From Sindora glabra (lineage: Eukaryota > Streptophyta > Magnoliopsida > Fabales > Fabaceae), in contig CM035234.1 in the NCBI GenBank assembly GCA_020226215.1, forward strand, positions 71,565,135 through 71,629,134: a stretch of 64,000 nt of DNA, given 5' to 3'. The notes below the pieces were generated by a model. The model did no database searches, was not told the origin of the DNA, and saw nothing but the letters and a program-made list of their open reading frames with translations. This document shows positions 1 through 12,701 of this stretch, one piece after another. Position 1 is the first letter of the stretch; every line of letters begins with the position of its first letter. The translations under genes and the position numbers were made by a program.

Positions 1-657
1 AATGAATCGAAGAAAGAAAGCTATACGATTCTATAGGAACGAATATGAGGTGATCAGTGACAAAATATATCGCATGTTAATGTTTAAGAAAACAAAAAGT
101 CTCTCAATATTTGATCATATGCACCACATTATACTATACATATGGATACCCCTCTCTCATACTCGTTTAAGATAGTGATACATGCATGAATTGTTACTCT
201 GTCTTTGTTTTGGCCTTTCCAAACTAAAATAATTAAAACCAAAACAATCTCTTCATTGCAGAAAAATTATTAGAAAGGGAGGAGGAACATTTATTGATAT
301 ATAGCTGCCTTAGGTATGGACAGTATGTTTTTATACACTCATCTCAATTCTCTTTTAATAATCATTCAACTAATCATTTAGCTAACTAATGAAGATGTAC
401 CAAGTACTTGCAATATTAAATGATATAATTCCTCACAACTGCTCTCATCTAGATCTAAAGCCATCATACCTTATGATAATCCAACACCCCCAAAACAAGG
501 TTACTCAGAATATTCATGAACACCGAATATGACACAAAGTCCTTGACTAAACTCAAAAAGGCATTTGTTAACACTCCTAACAACTCAAAGGCATTTCAAA
601 ATTTATCTCCCTATTCTCTTAGACCATTATCAAACACATGGTGTGCAATTTAAATTT
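1..657. other. Noncoding flank, no gene seen
   Basis: AT-rich sequence with no convincing coding signal. The only open frame reaching into it (from 565) runs into the transposon end at 661 and has no recognisable protein features. A pyrimidine-rich stretch ending in CAG near 260 resembles a 3' splice site, but no exon follows that could be supported. Confidence 0.5.
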
Positions 658-660
658 TTA

Positions 661-1638
661 GGGGGCATTTGCTTTGCAGAATCTTACATTCTTAGGAAAG
701 CATACATTCCTGAAAATGTGATTCCTGATAATGTAAGATTCTTATATTTGGTTCAATACAAATATTTTTAGAAATATTTTTTCACATTCTCAAATATATT
801 ATATTCTCATGTTTGGTTCATACTTTTTAAAAATCTTATTACTTTTTCAAAAAATACCCTTATCAATTTTTTATTATAAATTAAAATAAATTATGGATTT
901 AATTAAAAATATATAAATAAAGACTTTTGAAGACTTAATAAATTAATAATTTAAATTATATTTAATTAAAATATAATAAATAATTTAATATATAAAATAT
1001 TAAAATTTTTAATAATTTAAATTTAAATTTTCATATAATTAATTATATAAAATAAATAAATAATTTCTCCATTGTTGACAAAAAAATTTTGTTTTCTTTG
1101 AAAAGAAAATAAGAGAGAAAGAAGATAAATAATCTCTTTTAAATTTAAATTGAAAACAAAATAAAAAATTTTAAATTTTTTATTAATTAAAATATAATAA
1201 TCATATATTTCATCTTTAAATATTCTTTTTTCATCCATTTTTTTCATGCAAATAAGAGAAGAAATTAAGTGTTCATTTATTTTATCGATAAATATTTTTT
1301 ATAAAAAATATTATTTATATATATATTTATAAAGGGAAAATATATTATTTATATTAATGATTAAAAAATATTATTTATATATACTTATAAATAAAAATAT
1401 AGAAAAATTGGAGTAAAATTATTTTTTCTTTAATATCAACATTCCCATGGGATGGGAATGTGAGATACCCACCTCTCCCATGGGAATATTTGATGGGAAA
1501 ATTAAGCTCCAAAACATTTCCAGAAATGTTACATTCCCAGGCAAATTTTTTTAAAAAATTGAACTAAATATAAGAATGTAACATTCCCATGAAATATTTT
1601 CGGAGATGTGAAAAATATTCCTTGAACCAAACACTTCC
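661..1638. mobile_element. Non-autonomous PIF/Harbinger-like element
   Basis: Seen: the left end GGGGGCATTTGCTTTGC and the reverse complement of the right end, GGAAGTGTTTGGTTCAAG, are imperfect terminal inverted repeats. Both are flanked by the trinucleotide TTA (658-660 and 1639-1641). Known: a TTA/TWA target duplication with G-rich termini followed by a TTTGG-type motif is typical of plant PIF/Harbinger and Tourist elements. The subterminal regions also mirror each other, with repeated 'acattccca' and 'gaatgtaac' motifs near both ends. The roughly 980-bp interior is extremely AT-rich and carries no transposase, so the element would have been mobilised in trans. Short frames inside are not credible genes. 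Confidence 0.7.
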
Positions 1639-1641
1639 TTA

Positions 1642-2540
1642 AAGATTTAATAATGTACATAACCAAAAGATTATCTATCCACTGGACTCGCCAAACATAT
1701 GAATTGGCCATTGAATGATTAGCACTATCAATAGCCTAGAATACAAGAAATTTCAATCTAATCAATTTTATATGTAAAAGGACCATGTTTTAAGGATTCA
1801 AATTTAGCAACTTAGGGGTTTCGGTTCTTCACATTCTTAATTGTAAATGACAAAGAAAATTTTATCATAGCACTAGTAAAATGGTATTGAAATACTCACC
1901 ACTGCATAAGAAAGAGAATTATAGCTCAAATTAAGTTGAACAGCCACTAAGTGGCGCCATTTACAGAAACCTAAAACAGGGCAGGAGCAGCTACGTCGGG
2001 CATTGTTTCAGGTTAGGATGTGCACCACTGTTAGCCTCCAAGGACAGCACCAGCATGGCTTGCAATAGAAATGAAATATTGCATAAAGAGAAACCAGATG
2101 TAGGCTAAATTTTCCTCCTCCTTCACATTATCAAAAGCAAATTAAAAAGACGACTTTAGGTTCTATTAGAATGGAGTATGGAAAAGATAGAAAAGAAATT
2201 GGTGCTTTTCGATTGCTTCATTTGTTGTCGGCATCAAGTTGGCCAGGGGTTGGCTAGGTTAGCTAAGGTTCGGGTCTGGTGGTTCTTTGGATGACAAAGG
2301 GAGGAGGAAGTTTCAGGAGTGAAGGTTCTCGGCTACTACGTACATTGGAATGAAAGGGAGGGAGGAACAAAGCATTTTACTAAGGAAAAAAGAAACAATA
2401 TTTCTATATTAAAAAAATGCCCTCCTAAAATAAAAATAATAATAATAAATATTTTTTAACAATTTAAAATTTTTAAATAAATTGATAAACTAAAAAATTT
2501 TAATCAATGAAATTAATTTTTAAAATTTTATAAATTTTTT
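1642..2540. other. Noncoding stretch with small GC-richer patch (about 2160-2370)
   Basis: No gene can be supported. The patch at about 1940-2060 and especially 2200-2370 is clearly richer in G and C than its surroundings, which suggests low-copy or decayed genic DNA. No frame of useful length or recognisable product is present on either strand. Confidence 0.4.
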
Positions 2541-2554
2541 TAGACAATTATTTT

Positions 2555-2975
2555 TAAATGTTGCCTTAAAAAAAGGCAATAGTTTTTTAGCCATGTATAA
2601 ATTAAAAAGAAAGACCATACTCTTAAAATCATCGCATATTTATCTTTAAGCAATAGGTTTTTTGCCTTTGTCAAACCTAGTGTTGTTGTAGGCCAAAAAT
2701 AAATGGCAATTGTCTTTAACATTGCCTAAACTAAAAGGAGATGGTAACATTTTTTAAATTATTGCTTATTGTAGTTTTAAGTAATGAATTTTTTGTTGTT
2801 GCCAAATTTTGCGTTGCTATAGGTTAACAATAAAAGGCAATAGGTTTTTAGTATTAGCTAAACTAAAAGGAAAAGTCAGGATGCTTAAAATTGCTATCTA
2901 TTATAATTCTAGGCAATGATTTTTTAGTCATTGCTAAGTTTAGCATCATCATAGGTAAAAAATATTGTAATGATT
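2555..2975. repeat. Degenerate tandem repeat, about 130-bp period
   Basis: At least three diverged units recur. Anchors include 'ctaaactaaaagga' near 2727 and 2860, and 'gttgtaggcc', 'gttgctatagg' and 'catcataggt' at about 2686, 2812 and 2947, each followed by an AT-rich stretch and a 'ggcaat' motif. Short motifs repeated in both orientations (ggcaat and attgcc) resemble subterminal regions of plant CACTA-type elements, but no CACTA terminus was seen, so that is only a possibility. Confidence 0.5.
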
Positions 2976-2999
2976 AAATATTACTTAATGGATAATATC

Positions 3000-4140
3000 G
3001 TCATATTAAAGATGATAATATTTTTTTCCTTAATCAACATCTAACATGAACTTAAAAGTCAATTTTTTTATACTTAATGAAGTGAAAACTTTGATTGCAA
3101 GTGCAAATTAAAAAAAAAAAGTTAAAGCATGATACGAGTTAAAAAAAAAAGATTAAAGTACAATGCTATTAGCAAATTTCATTAAGAGGTTGTTTAAACC
3201 CTAAAATTCTCTATCTAATGAAATATGTTTTCCTTCAAACCTTAAAATTTTTCTCTTTATTTTTGTATTTTTGCTTACTAATTATTTTTTAGCATTGAAA
3301 CTCTTTTAGCCTCTCACTAAATATAAGTGGTTGTGCACTCTCAAATAAAAAATATAGAATATAAAAATAAGAATTTATTAAGCTCTTATGTTTGTTCTTG
3401 TAATTTTTTTCATAATCAACCATAATTTATTGCTTAACTATTATTTTGACACAACTTTTACAGATTTGTAAAAGTAAGAAAGTTAATCTTATTCATCTTT
3501 TTTTATTATTTTGTGGTATTATCTACTATTTATTCATATGAAAATATGTAATATCATACACCATGTTTTCATTAATGCCTATTGCATCTATAAGTATTAT
3601 ATTCAAGAAACTTTTGTAGTGAGTGTAAACCTTACATATTGAGCAATATGTATTAAAATAGATTTAGTTAAGTACCCACATTTGATTAGGGTATTGTATA
3701 TAATCTTTAATTATTTTATTTTTTAATTCTTTAATTTATTCTTTAAAATCATTAAAATTAGGATTTTATAGAATTATAAAGGATGTTAATTTCTATTTTT
3801 TGTTAGGAATACACAAGAAATAAAGATGATAAGGGAGTAAGGAATAAGTGGATATGGTTAGGGTTTGGGATGAAAGTGTGAGGAAAAAAGGGATAAGCAT
3901 TATGGTTGGGGGAAGGGATAGATAATGCTAGTTAATTTAAATGACCGATGTGGTATTATGGAAAGTAAACATCAATTCCTTGAAAATAATTTGACATTTA
4001 ATATTATTTCCCACAAGGATATGAAAATAAATTGCATTTGTTGTTTTTTATATAAAAATCAACATATTTGCTGTATTTTATAACAATTTCAAAACTAACA
4101 TTAAAACCACATTTACTATGATTCTTGATTAAATATTGGT
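3000..4140. repeat. Dispersed repeat K, copy 1 (direct)
   Basis: Collinear with 52560-53600 in the same orientation. Matching landmarks: 'cttactaattattttttag' near 3274 against 52829, 'ttatgtttgttctt' near 3388 against 52931, the 'gcaatatgtat'/'gcaatggggta' block near 3645 against 53158, and a G-rich 'aaggaataag' block near 3838 against 53281. A shorter inverted copy lies at 59820-60110. No coding capacity is seen. It is probably a non-autonomous DNA element or part of a larger one; the class is unresolved. Confidence 0.55.
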
Positions 4141-5170
4141 CAAATTTTTATATGTAATATACTAAACTTGTAATGCTAATAAGTTATTTTGTAGTAATAA
4201 AAGTTAGGTAATATAAAGTTTAAGTTTGGATTGTATATTAATTGAGCTTAACTAATTTAAAATTAAATTTGAATAGAATTTTTTCTGAGTTAATCTCAAA
4301 CTAGTCATAAATAACTTATTTACATATCTAAATACTACACATATTTTAGGCATCTACCTTGGTGGCCCTACCCTTAAAATAATTGGACTTGCCAAACTAG
4401 AGGATTTAAATGTGATGTTATTAATAGTTGGTTGTATTGAAGGATATACCCTTAACTTTATATATGTATTTTTTTTCATCTCCTTTTCCTTTTTTTTATT
4501 TAGTGATCACTTAATCTTTTAGAGTTAGACCTTTAAACTATTGGACATAATTATATTATTGCCTTAATTTGTCTAATAGTTGTTTTAATGGTGAAAATGA
4601 CAACCCATTAAATACATAAGTAGGTTCAAAATCATCTTATTAAAGAAAGAGAAATTCCAAAATAGTGTTAAGTGTGATCGCACCACAAACATTATATAAC
4701 AAATTTGAGTAAATATCAAATAACAAATTCTTATCATACACCAATAATGCTCTTTAACTTCTAAGAAAGATAGAAAAAGGTAAATAATTAGGTGAATATG
4801 TTTAAATTAACTAATTTTATACACATGTACAGCACAACAATTGTTGAAGTTTCTAGTTTTATTAGTTTTTTTTCATTTTACAATAGATAATTTATTTTTA
4901 TTCAATCATGTAAAAAAATTACAAAAGTTGTGATTATATAAGAAATTATGTATTAAATTGTAAACAAAATCATGAACAATGATCATAAATTTGTTCTCTT
5001 TCTCTTTCTCTCTCTACATATGTGTGTGTATGTATAAAAGGTATTTTTATAATGCATATACCTAATTATTTATAGGAGTCCACCCACCTACGTTTATATA
5101 AGAATCCACACTAATGCCTTCTTACTCAAAACAAATTCTATCAGAAAATCATATATTTTAAGTGTGAACT
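4141..5170. repeat. Composite unit copy A1: hAT right end plus block X
   Basis: From about 4220 to 4330 this matches the right end of the hAT-like insertion at 41153-41861, including the terminal 'atttaca' motif and the following AATACTAC (4331-4338; GATACTAC in the other copy). From 4350 it follows block X of 41870-42690, with the same 'ggtggccctacccttaaa' landmark. The tail (about 4790-5170) also matches 11690-12180 and 49960-50210. No gene is present. Confidence 0.6.
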
Positions 5171-5479
5171 CCTTTATTTTCAACCTAATTCTTAATCAAA
5201 TAGATTCATATCTAAAAAAAGTAAACAATAAGTATTTGTCCTAAGGAAAAATAAAATCTTAGAATTCCCTCTAACCTTTACTTAGTTTCACCAAATTTAT
5301 CTTAGTTATGGATAAATCACCTAGGTTTGGGCTTATAAGCAATGACAATTACCTTAACCCCTATCAAATAGAGAATTATTTTTGTTCAACCATCTTTTCA
5401 TTGTTAATATGCCTACCCAGAGATTCAATAGTAGTTTAAAAGGTTAACCTACCAAGGCTTGACATTTCACAAAAAAATA
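5171..5479. other. Noncoding spacer
   Basis: AT-rich spacer between composite-unit copies A1 and A2. No gene, RNA or transposon end was recognised. Confidence 0.4.
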
Positions 5480-6410
5480 TAAAATTCAATTAGAATAATT
5501 TATTAATAAAAAAATTAATTTCTTAAAAATCTAAACTTTTTATTTTTAATTTTAGCCATTTTCAGAAATCACATGTTATAATTGGGTTAAGGTCATTAGA
5601 CCTTACCTTGTCATTTAGTAAAGGAGAAGTAAAAAATAACCCCATTTCAAAAAATATTTAGAACTCATAAAATATTTCAAGTGTATTGTCTTCATTTTGA
5701 TCAATTTTTTAATATATTGACATTATGATGAGTTCATATGTATTTTGAACAATTTTAAAACAATAATTAGGAATACCAATAGTTTTTCTAATCTAATTCC
5801 TTCTTTAGATAAGTATCCACATTATGTAAATTGTCTAACTCAAAATTTTGTGGTGGCATCATACAAGTCAAACCGATGAACAAGGAAGAAGCAATGGATG
5901 CATGAGCCATATTACCTAAAAAATGATATCATTAGCTTAATTTTGGGATTCTTTAGTAGTACTATAAAAATGGTTTTATTGATATTATTAAGTTAGCAAG
6001 CAAGTTAAGCTAAGCCTAACATCTACTTCTTTAAGCTAGAACTTGTAAAAAATGAACAAGTTGAAGTTCAAGCTTGAACTCATTAAGTTTGAATAATTCC
6101 TTTTTTTATTTAAAGATCACTTGAAGTTTTTAGTGTTGGATCTTTAAACTATTAGTCATATTTATTTTACTTTTTTAATCTATCTAATTGTTATTTTCAC
6201 AGTATGGCAAATCACTTATCTCATATATAATATTTTAGGTTCCAAATTATATCATTGAAGAAAGAGAAACTCTAAATTAATGTTAAGTATCACTGCACCA
6301 TAAGGATTGTCTAATAGATTTGGGTGAAAGTATCAAACAACAAATTCTTATTTTTCATCAATACTTCTTAACTTTTAAGAAAGACAGACTAAGATAAACA
6401 ATTTTCACAA
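5480..6410. repeat. Composite unit copy A2: block Y, truncated hAT left end, start of block X
   Basis: Block Y shares 'ttagccattttcagaaat' (about 5553) and 'aaaattttgtggyggcatcat' (about 5842) with 40911 and 40994. GATATTAT at 5981-5988 precedes the hAT-like left end, as GATATTAC does at 41145. Here the hAT sequence stops at about 6098 and runs straight into block X, which is broken at about 6410. Its continuation is found at 11691. Relative to the 40.9-kb copy, about 200 bp (5580-5790) are extra. Confidence 0.6.
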
Positions 6411-8186
6411 CCCAATTTTTAGTCAGTTGTGATTGACATAAAAAAATCAACTATACATCTTTATATGCCATTTTTAGCCAAACCATTTTATAAACTTACT
6501 ATTTTTTGAAAATATGAATGATGTAGAAAACATGTAGTTCAAAATCTCAATAATTTTCTTTGAAAAGAGACATGTTTACAAAATAATAAACTTATATATT
6601 TGTTTCATACCTTAAAATATAGATGAAAAGGACTCTAATTTTTCATAAATATTTGGTTTCTAAAACTTATAAAGACACTAGAACCAAATAGTAATTTACT
6701 TCAAAAATAGAAGTAGAAGAATAAAGATTATTTTTCTTTCTTAATGAAGGTAATATTTTTACTCTTGCATAATAATGATAAAATGTACCCTTAAAACTCA
6801 TATAAAACTTTTTAACTTGAAGTACTTTAATCAAGAAGAATACTTTGTATGAAAAATGCCAAAATCATTTTATTTTGAAATTCCTCAAATAAAAACATTT
6901 GAAAAAAAATCTTTTAATTCTTCCAAGAAATTTCAAGTTTCAAAATTATCTTAGAGTTCAAATTATGAAACAAACGCAATAGAATAGGATCAAATTAAGA
7001 AAATCTATAAAATCAAGATATTCTATTTAGTTTAAAAAATATGTTAAAGATAACATATTTTTTTTAGAAATTCAAAAATACAATTTATTTCTAAAAATAT
7101 TTTGTAAATTATTTAACAGACCTTTTCAACGAGAAATACCTTTTCATCATAAATTTAATGTTTTCAAAACTTAAAAGCATGTAAAACATTTCTATAAATT
7201 ACATTAGATGTTGAAAACCATTTTCTTTCCTCTTTATTTTTTCTTTTAGTTAATATCTCTCCAACCAAAAGTGGCAACATACCTTAATTCTTTAGAATTA
7301 ATTTGAAAATCCTTCAATTAGGAAAACACCTTTCTTTTCTTTTTATAAAATTATGGGCCATGCATCACCAATTTAAAAATCAAACATGATTATATGTATA
7401 AGAAAATCATAAAACCATAGTAAGAAAGAAGTATTAGTAAGCATGTATTTATAATTTCCCGTGTATATATATAGTCACACCTAGCATTGCTTGTTTCTTT
7501 TTCTTTTCAACTATTAATCATAGGTCATAACATTTATAAAAACAATAAAAAAATATCATGAAAGTTTCAAAATAATTATACAAACTTTTTACAAATAAAA
7601 TATGCAATCTAAGTATTATTGACTATTATCATGGTTATAATCATTTGAGTTGACTAGTGGTGGTGGTTCATCTGTTATTAGCACTAAAGGTGCTACATAG
7701 CATAGCATTGTACAAAAGCTACTAGCAATCATTAATTTCAAAGGTTTCCATCTAGATGTTACTCTATATCTAGAAAACAACCATAATGAATTATTTAGTG
7801 AATAGTTATCACATAAATATTCTAACTCGTTTTAGCCAAAAAACCAAATATATACAAGATATATATCAAAATATTTTCTTACTAAAATACTTTCCAATAC
7901 TTCACACATTTAAGGTTTTTATTTGTTGCACTTATAAGCATATTGAAATTAAGAACTTAATATAATTATAAGGATATATTTCAATTTAATCACTCAAAAA
8001 GAAAAGGTAAGAGATATGGATACTACTTTGAAACCAACCTTATACCATTGGTCTTAACCTTGTCCATCCATTAACTTGTGATGCATCATTCCCTTCACAT
8101 GGCAATGCAAGGTAATGAGCCAAGTCCTAATACTTTCCATAACATAGGTTAAACATAGTGAAGATAATATATTAGGCTTCGAACAC

Positions 8187-8440
8187 TTTTTCATTTTAGT
8201 AAATACAAGCCCACAATTTTGCAACACTTTTATTAGTAAAAATAGACTCATGTGGTTTTCAATTTCTTTTTCATTTTAGCAAATACGGACTCATGATCTT
8301 CTAACACTTTTCAATAGTGAATACAAACTCTCATAGTCTTTAAAAACTCTTTCATTTTAGCAAATACAAGCTTGTGATTTTTTGATACTTTCATTAGTGA
8401 AGATAAACTTATGTAGTCTTTAGACATTTTTTCACAATTT
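8187..8440. repeat. Tandem repeat, about 80-bp period, three units
   Basis: Three diverged units start near 8189, 8267 and 8348, each beginning with 'ttcattttagyaaatac' and containing 'aacacttttmattagtraa'. A partial fourth starts near 8427. The array lies inside the 5.3-kb insertion. Frames across it are short and unrelated between units, so the repeat is not evidently coding. Confidence 0.65.
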
Positions 8441-9429
8441 CATAACATTCAATAAGGTAATGTTAGAATATCATCTTTTGCCACTATCATTACATAAATA
8501 ATATATAATCTTCATAAAAAAATCTAGGAAAAAGTATTCACATTTATTTTGTCACATTTCAAACATTCAAGACCCTTTTTGTGCTTTCACATATCATGGT
8601 GTTCAAATATATCATTCATTTCTCAAAAGTTTAACAACTTTGGTATATCATGTCATATTTCACATATAAGATTTTTAAGAGTTTTTCATGCAATTTACTA
8701 AGAGTTTTTCATTAACCTTTTCATATCGTATCATATTTCATTAATGCATGTACCATTTATAAGATAATTCACAACACAATTCATGCACTAAAAGCATTCT
8801 TATGCTCATGATTTTCAACATGAAACCATTGAGCACTACTTCTATCTTTTATATCTATTCTTTGCCTATTCAAGCATAGCTTTAAAGTAATATTATCGCA
8901 TAATTCTATGTAATATCAAAGCAAGATTTTTCTTTAAAAACCAACCATATAACATGGTTTTTATTCAACAAAATTGGGAGGAGCAAATGTGATTTTTTAA
9001 GTTCTATCTCTTCCAAACCTAACCATATGCATTATTCTAAAAAAATAAGAAAGCTATTTTTCCTTTCTAAATCATTCATAAATAAACACTAAACAAAAGT
9101 ATAAAGATTGCACAATTTCATCATATCTTAACATCAAAATACATATAGATTCAAGCATAAACCTTTACTAGGTTTTAATATGCAACCTTTACTTTGGAGA
9201 ATCAATTCTTAAATCAAACTTTTATAAAATTTTCTAGCATTTTCTAGCCAAAAGAGACACTAAATATCATATTTTAATAAATTTTTTGTTGAAAATATTT
9301 AACACAAACAACCAAATACTTTAAAAAAAATCACTTTGAAAGAGATAATTTTTCACTTTCAAAACATAAGTTTTAATGTTATTTTCTAGCACAAAATTGA
9401 GAGCTTCAAGGCTTATTTTCAAACTTGCT

Positions 9430-9700
9430 TTTTCTTTAAAAACTTTGATATGAATGTGTACTAACATTTTTTAAGGAGTTTAGAAATAAACAGAACTAGT
9501 TTTTCCCTCAAAAATAAAACTTTTCTTAAGACATGGGTATGAAACCCAAGAGCTTCTAGTAGGGTTTTAAGCACAATTTTAGCTTAAAAACTTTGATGTA
9601 GCTACCATATAATATCCCTACTAGGATTTATAAATATATACACTTGTTTTTTATCTCAAAAATCAAAACTTTACTCTAGGATACATAGTAGTACCCATAA
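9430..9700. repeat. Degenerate direct repeat, about 150-bp unit
   Basis: Two diverged units, one starting near 9440 and one near 9590. Each begins with 'aactttgat', passes through 'ctcaaaaatmaaaactt' and ends near 'cccaagagct'/'cccataagct'. No coding signal was seen. Confidence 0.45.
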
Positions 9701-10359
9701 GCTCTATTTACTTTTCCAAATAAGAGTTTTGCTTCTCTTTTTATATAAAACTATATTTCAAAATATGACCATCCAAGAACTAAAAGTGGAATGGTCCTTT
9801 TCAAATCCTTCTCAAAAATCTCTTTTTTACTTTATTTACAAATATTTTCTTACAATTTTTTTTTATCTCCTTTCCTTTTTAAGAAAACTTTTTTAAAACT
9901 TCATCTTTTTTTTCAAATCATGAAGTAACTTTCAAAGCATAGGATGTTTCAAAAAACAAACCTTTTTCAAATCCCTTTTTTTTTCAACAAAGCCTTTTAA
10001 AAGGTTTATCCTTTAAAATAATAGAATTTCTATTAGAAACTAAGGATGAATCCAAAACTTCCCAAAGTATAGGATGTTTATGAGAATCAAAACATTTTCA
10101 AACATAGGATGTTTTCCAATAATCAATCTTTCCAAAATACTTTCTTTTTAAAAGTTGAAAATTAAAACATCCTTTTCAAAATCCAAACTTTTTAAATTTA
10201 AAATGACAACTTGTGTCTTTCTTTTAGAATACACTTTTACAAGCTCATATAAAATAAGATCCACCATTAAAATCATGGCTCTAAAACACTATCAATCAAA
10301 ACACATATACATCTCATACATAAAAGATTTTCTTTAAGAAAACGTAAAAGACAATAGGT

Positions 10360-11690
10360 AGATTTCCATCCATTTTTTTGAGCTTTGCTTGCTTAATTTA
10401 TTCACCTATGAATTTAAGTTCCATTAACCAAAAACAATATGATATAAGTAAGAGAACTTTTACAAGAGCCATGAAAAAGAAATGAAAGTAAGAGCCAATG
10501 ATCCTTTTACCTCTTCTCCAAGATCTACTACGCCTGTCTCTATGAAACTATTAACAAAACACTAAGAAAACTCTAAAATCACAAAGATTTCTTAAGAGAT
10601 CTCTTAGAAGAGAAGAAGAATGCTCAAAGAAAAGCGAAAAAACTTTTTTACTCCTTTCTCTCTCACTAAACTGTCGGCTTAGTGTTTGGTGTGAGGAAAC
10701 ATGTAAAGACTCACCCTTATTTATAATAACATGCTAAGCCTCTTATGTTATCATCTATTAGTAAGCTTACATCATTAAAACTTGGTTTCCAAGTTGAATC
10801 ATGCATTTCTCTATCTAAGGGAAGTGTATCTTCACTAAATCTTCATTCTTTCTTTCTAATCTTGCAAAATCCAAGGAAAATCAAATAAAATATACCAATA
10901 TCCTACTAAATCTTCTCCAATATTCCCCTAGTGATTAGAAACCCTTTAGTTCACATGTAGGAAAGCTTGAAAAATGAGGTTTTGCTTAGCCTTCCAATAG
11001 TTACACATTGGAACCCCTAAATATAAGTAATATCTTCTCAAATCTTCATATTTCTCTCTCCAATTTAAGAGACTACTTCACATCTAATGCAAGTATTCCT
11101 TCATTTAATGCTTCCATGCAATAGCATTCCTTTTGTAAATGCATTTTTAAGCCATAATAAAGTAATGAACTTAAATCCACATCATTACTTCTAATTCCTC
11201 AAAAATTATTCAAGGAAATTACTCAGGAAGATGCTTGGAAATTAAATTAACTCCAAAATCAAATCATTTTCTTAATAATTATATTTGAAAAATGGAATTA
11301 GAATTCATAATTCTAATACCAAAATTCTTTCATTAATTTTAGTAATGAGATCACTACTTATTTGAATCCACAATGTTAATTAGGAATTAAACTTAATTAA
11401 GCAGCAATAGCAAGTGTTGCACTATTTGCTTTACTAATCAAATTAAAATTCATCTTTTCTTTAATAAAGCACTAACTAGGATTTTAGACAAAGATTCTTC
11501 TCATTCCTCTAAAACCCTATCGATCTTGAATCTTAAATACTTCTAAAAATGCTCAATATTTTAATTTACTTCTAATGGGTTTTTCATCCATTAAAATAAT
11601 GGGATATCTATGAATTACTTATTAATGGACACTCTCTAATTATATTCTATTAATCTTAATATATTGAATTGATACTAAGTATCACAATAA
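10360..11690 (-). mobile_element. Possible LTR-like segment, minus orientation
   Basis: On the minus strand an AT-rich upstream region leads to a good TATA box (TTATAAATA, about 10719-10727), followed within about 50 bp by a GC-richer transcribed-looking leader (about 10500-10690) with CT-rich tracts. That arrangement (U3, TATA, R/U5-like leader) is typical of plant LTRs. No partner LTR, primer-binding site or polyprotein was found, so the call rests on promoter-like architecture only. Confidence 0.3.
10719..10727 (-). promoter_or_regulatory. TATA-box-like element on minus strand
   Basis: TTATAAATA on the minus strand upstream of a GC-richer leader. It could be the promoter of the LTR-like segment around it. 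There is no coding sequence downstream to confirm use. Confidence 0.3.
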
Positions 11691-11906
11691 TATGGTGAAC
11701 ACTTTTAAATTAACCAGTTTTATTCCCATGCTTAGCATAATAATTATTGAAGCATCATGTTTTATTTGTTTATTTATTGTACAATACATAATTTATTTTA
11801 TTCAATTATGTAAAATAGTGCAAGAGCGATGATTTTAGAAGAAATTAATAAATTGTAAACAAAATTACCAAAAATGAAAGTAAATTTATTCTTTCTTTTT
11901 TTAAAA

Positions 11907-11918
11907 TGTATGTATGTA

Positions 11919-12010
<92 letters not shown>
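11907..12010. repeat. Compound microsatellite (TGTA)n(TG)n(TA)n
   Basis: A short TGTA run, about a dozen TG repeats, then 34 TA repeats (11943-12010) without interruption. Likely length-variable within the species. The long TA tract can extrude cruciforms and is prone to assembly error. Confidence 0.95.
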
Positions 12011-12013
<3 letters not shown>

Positions 12014-12234
12014 CTGATTTAAAACACATTTTCAACTAAATTTTATGAACTAATGATTAATATAAACTATTTTCCTGATGCACGCACCTAATTTTGTATT
12101 AAGTCCACCTAAATGACTTTTTATTCCAAACAAATTTTGTAGGATAGTCATGTATTTGGAGTGCCAACTTCTTCATTTTCAACATAAATACTTGTTTAAG
12201 TAATGATACTAAAGAAAGTTATTTTCTACATACG

Positions 12235-12701
12235 TTGGAATGCATTTTATAATAATAATATAACTCTTTATTTTATCGAAAAGTGTTTTGTATAGGAAAA
12301 TATCATTACATATGTTTTAATAAAGAAATGACATACCAATGTTATCTCTTGTAATTAAGAAAATGATATTTAGAGTGCATGGTATTGGAAGAATGCATTT
12401 ACAAAAAATAATATGACTTCATTTGTTTCATAGAAAGGCATTTTGTGTAGGAAAACATCATTTATATATGTATTAGTAAAGAAATAACATACAAATTGTA
12501 TCACTTGTAATTAAAAAAATGGTATGTAAAGCACATGGTATTGGAGGAATGCATTTAAAAATAATAACATGACTTCATTTATTTCATCAAAAAGTATTTT
12601 GTATAGGAAAATATCATTTGTATATATATCAGCAAAGAAGCGACATACCAATTGGATCAATTGTAATTTGAAAAAAATAATAATACCTAGAGTACAGAGT
12701 A
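12235..12701. repeat. Tandem repeat, about 156-bp period, three units
   Basis: Units start near 12235, 12385 and 12541, each at 'ttggaa/ttggag' followed by 'gaatgcattt', and a fourth begins at 12702. Each unit contains 'ttttgtrtaggaaaa' and a 'gacataccaa'-like motif. The short minus-strand frame across the last unit is not conserved between units and is not a gene. The related locus at 50210-50340 has only one partial unit, so the array expanded after the segmental duplication. Confidence 0.75.

Larger units (their letters stand above)
6411..11690. mobile_element. 5.3-kb insertion splitting composite unit A2
   Basis: Block X stops after 'gataaacaat' near 6410 and resumes as 'aatatggtgaac' near 11691; other copies (about 4780 and 42560) run through this point. 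ACAAT occurs at both junctions, compatible with a 5-bp target duplication. The left end, 'TTTCACAACCC', resembles LTR starts of the TGTCACAACCC type, but a matching second LTR was not found. The interior has no recognisable transposase, integrase or reverse transcriptase. It is best described as a large, non-coding and possibly LTR-type insertion; its class is uncertain. Confidence 0.45.

Noticed and set aside
1023..1247. Minus-strand 74-codon frame inside the Harbinger-like element
   Set aside because: AT-driven Lys/Ile/Phe/Tyr composition; no transposase or Myb-like motif.
2540..2722. Possible small coding gene on the minus strand (60 codons)
   Set aside because: The frame is made of the 130-bp degenerate tandem repeat and is not conserved between units.
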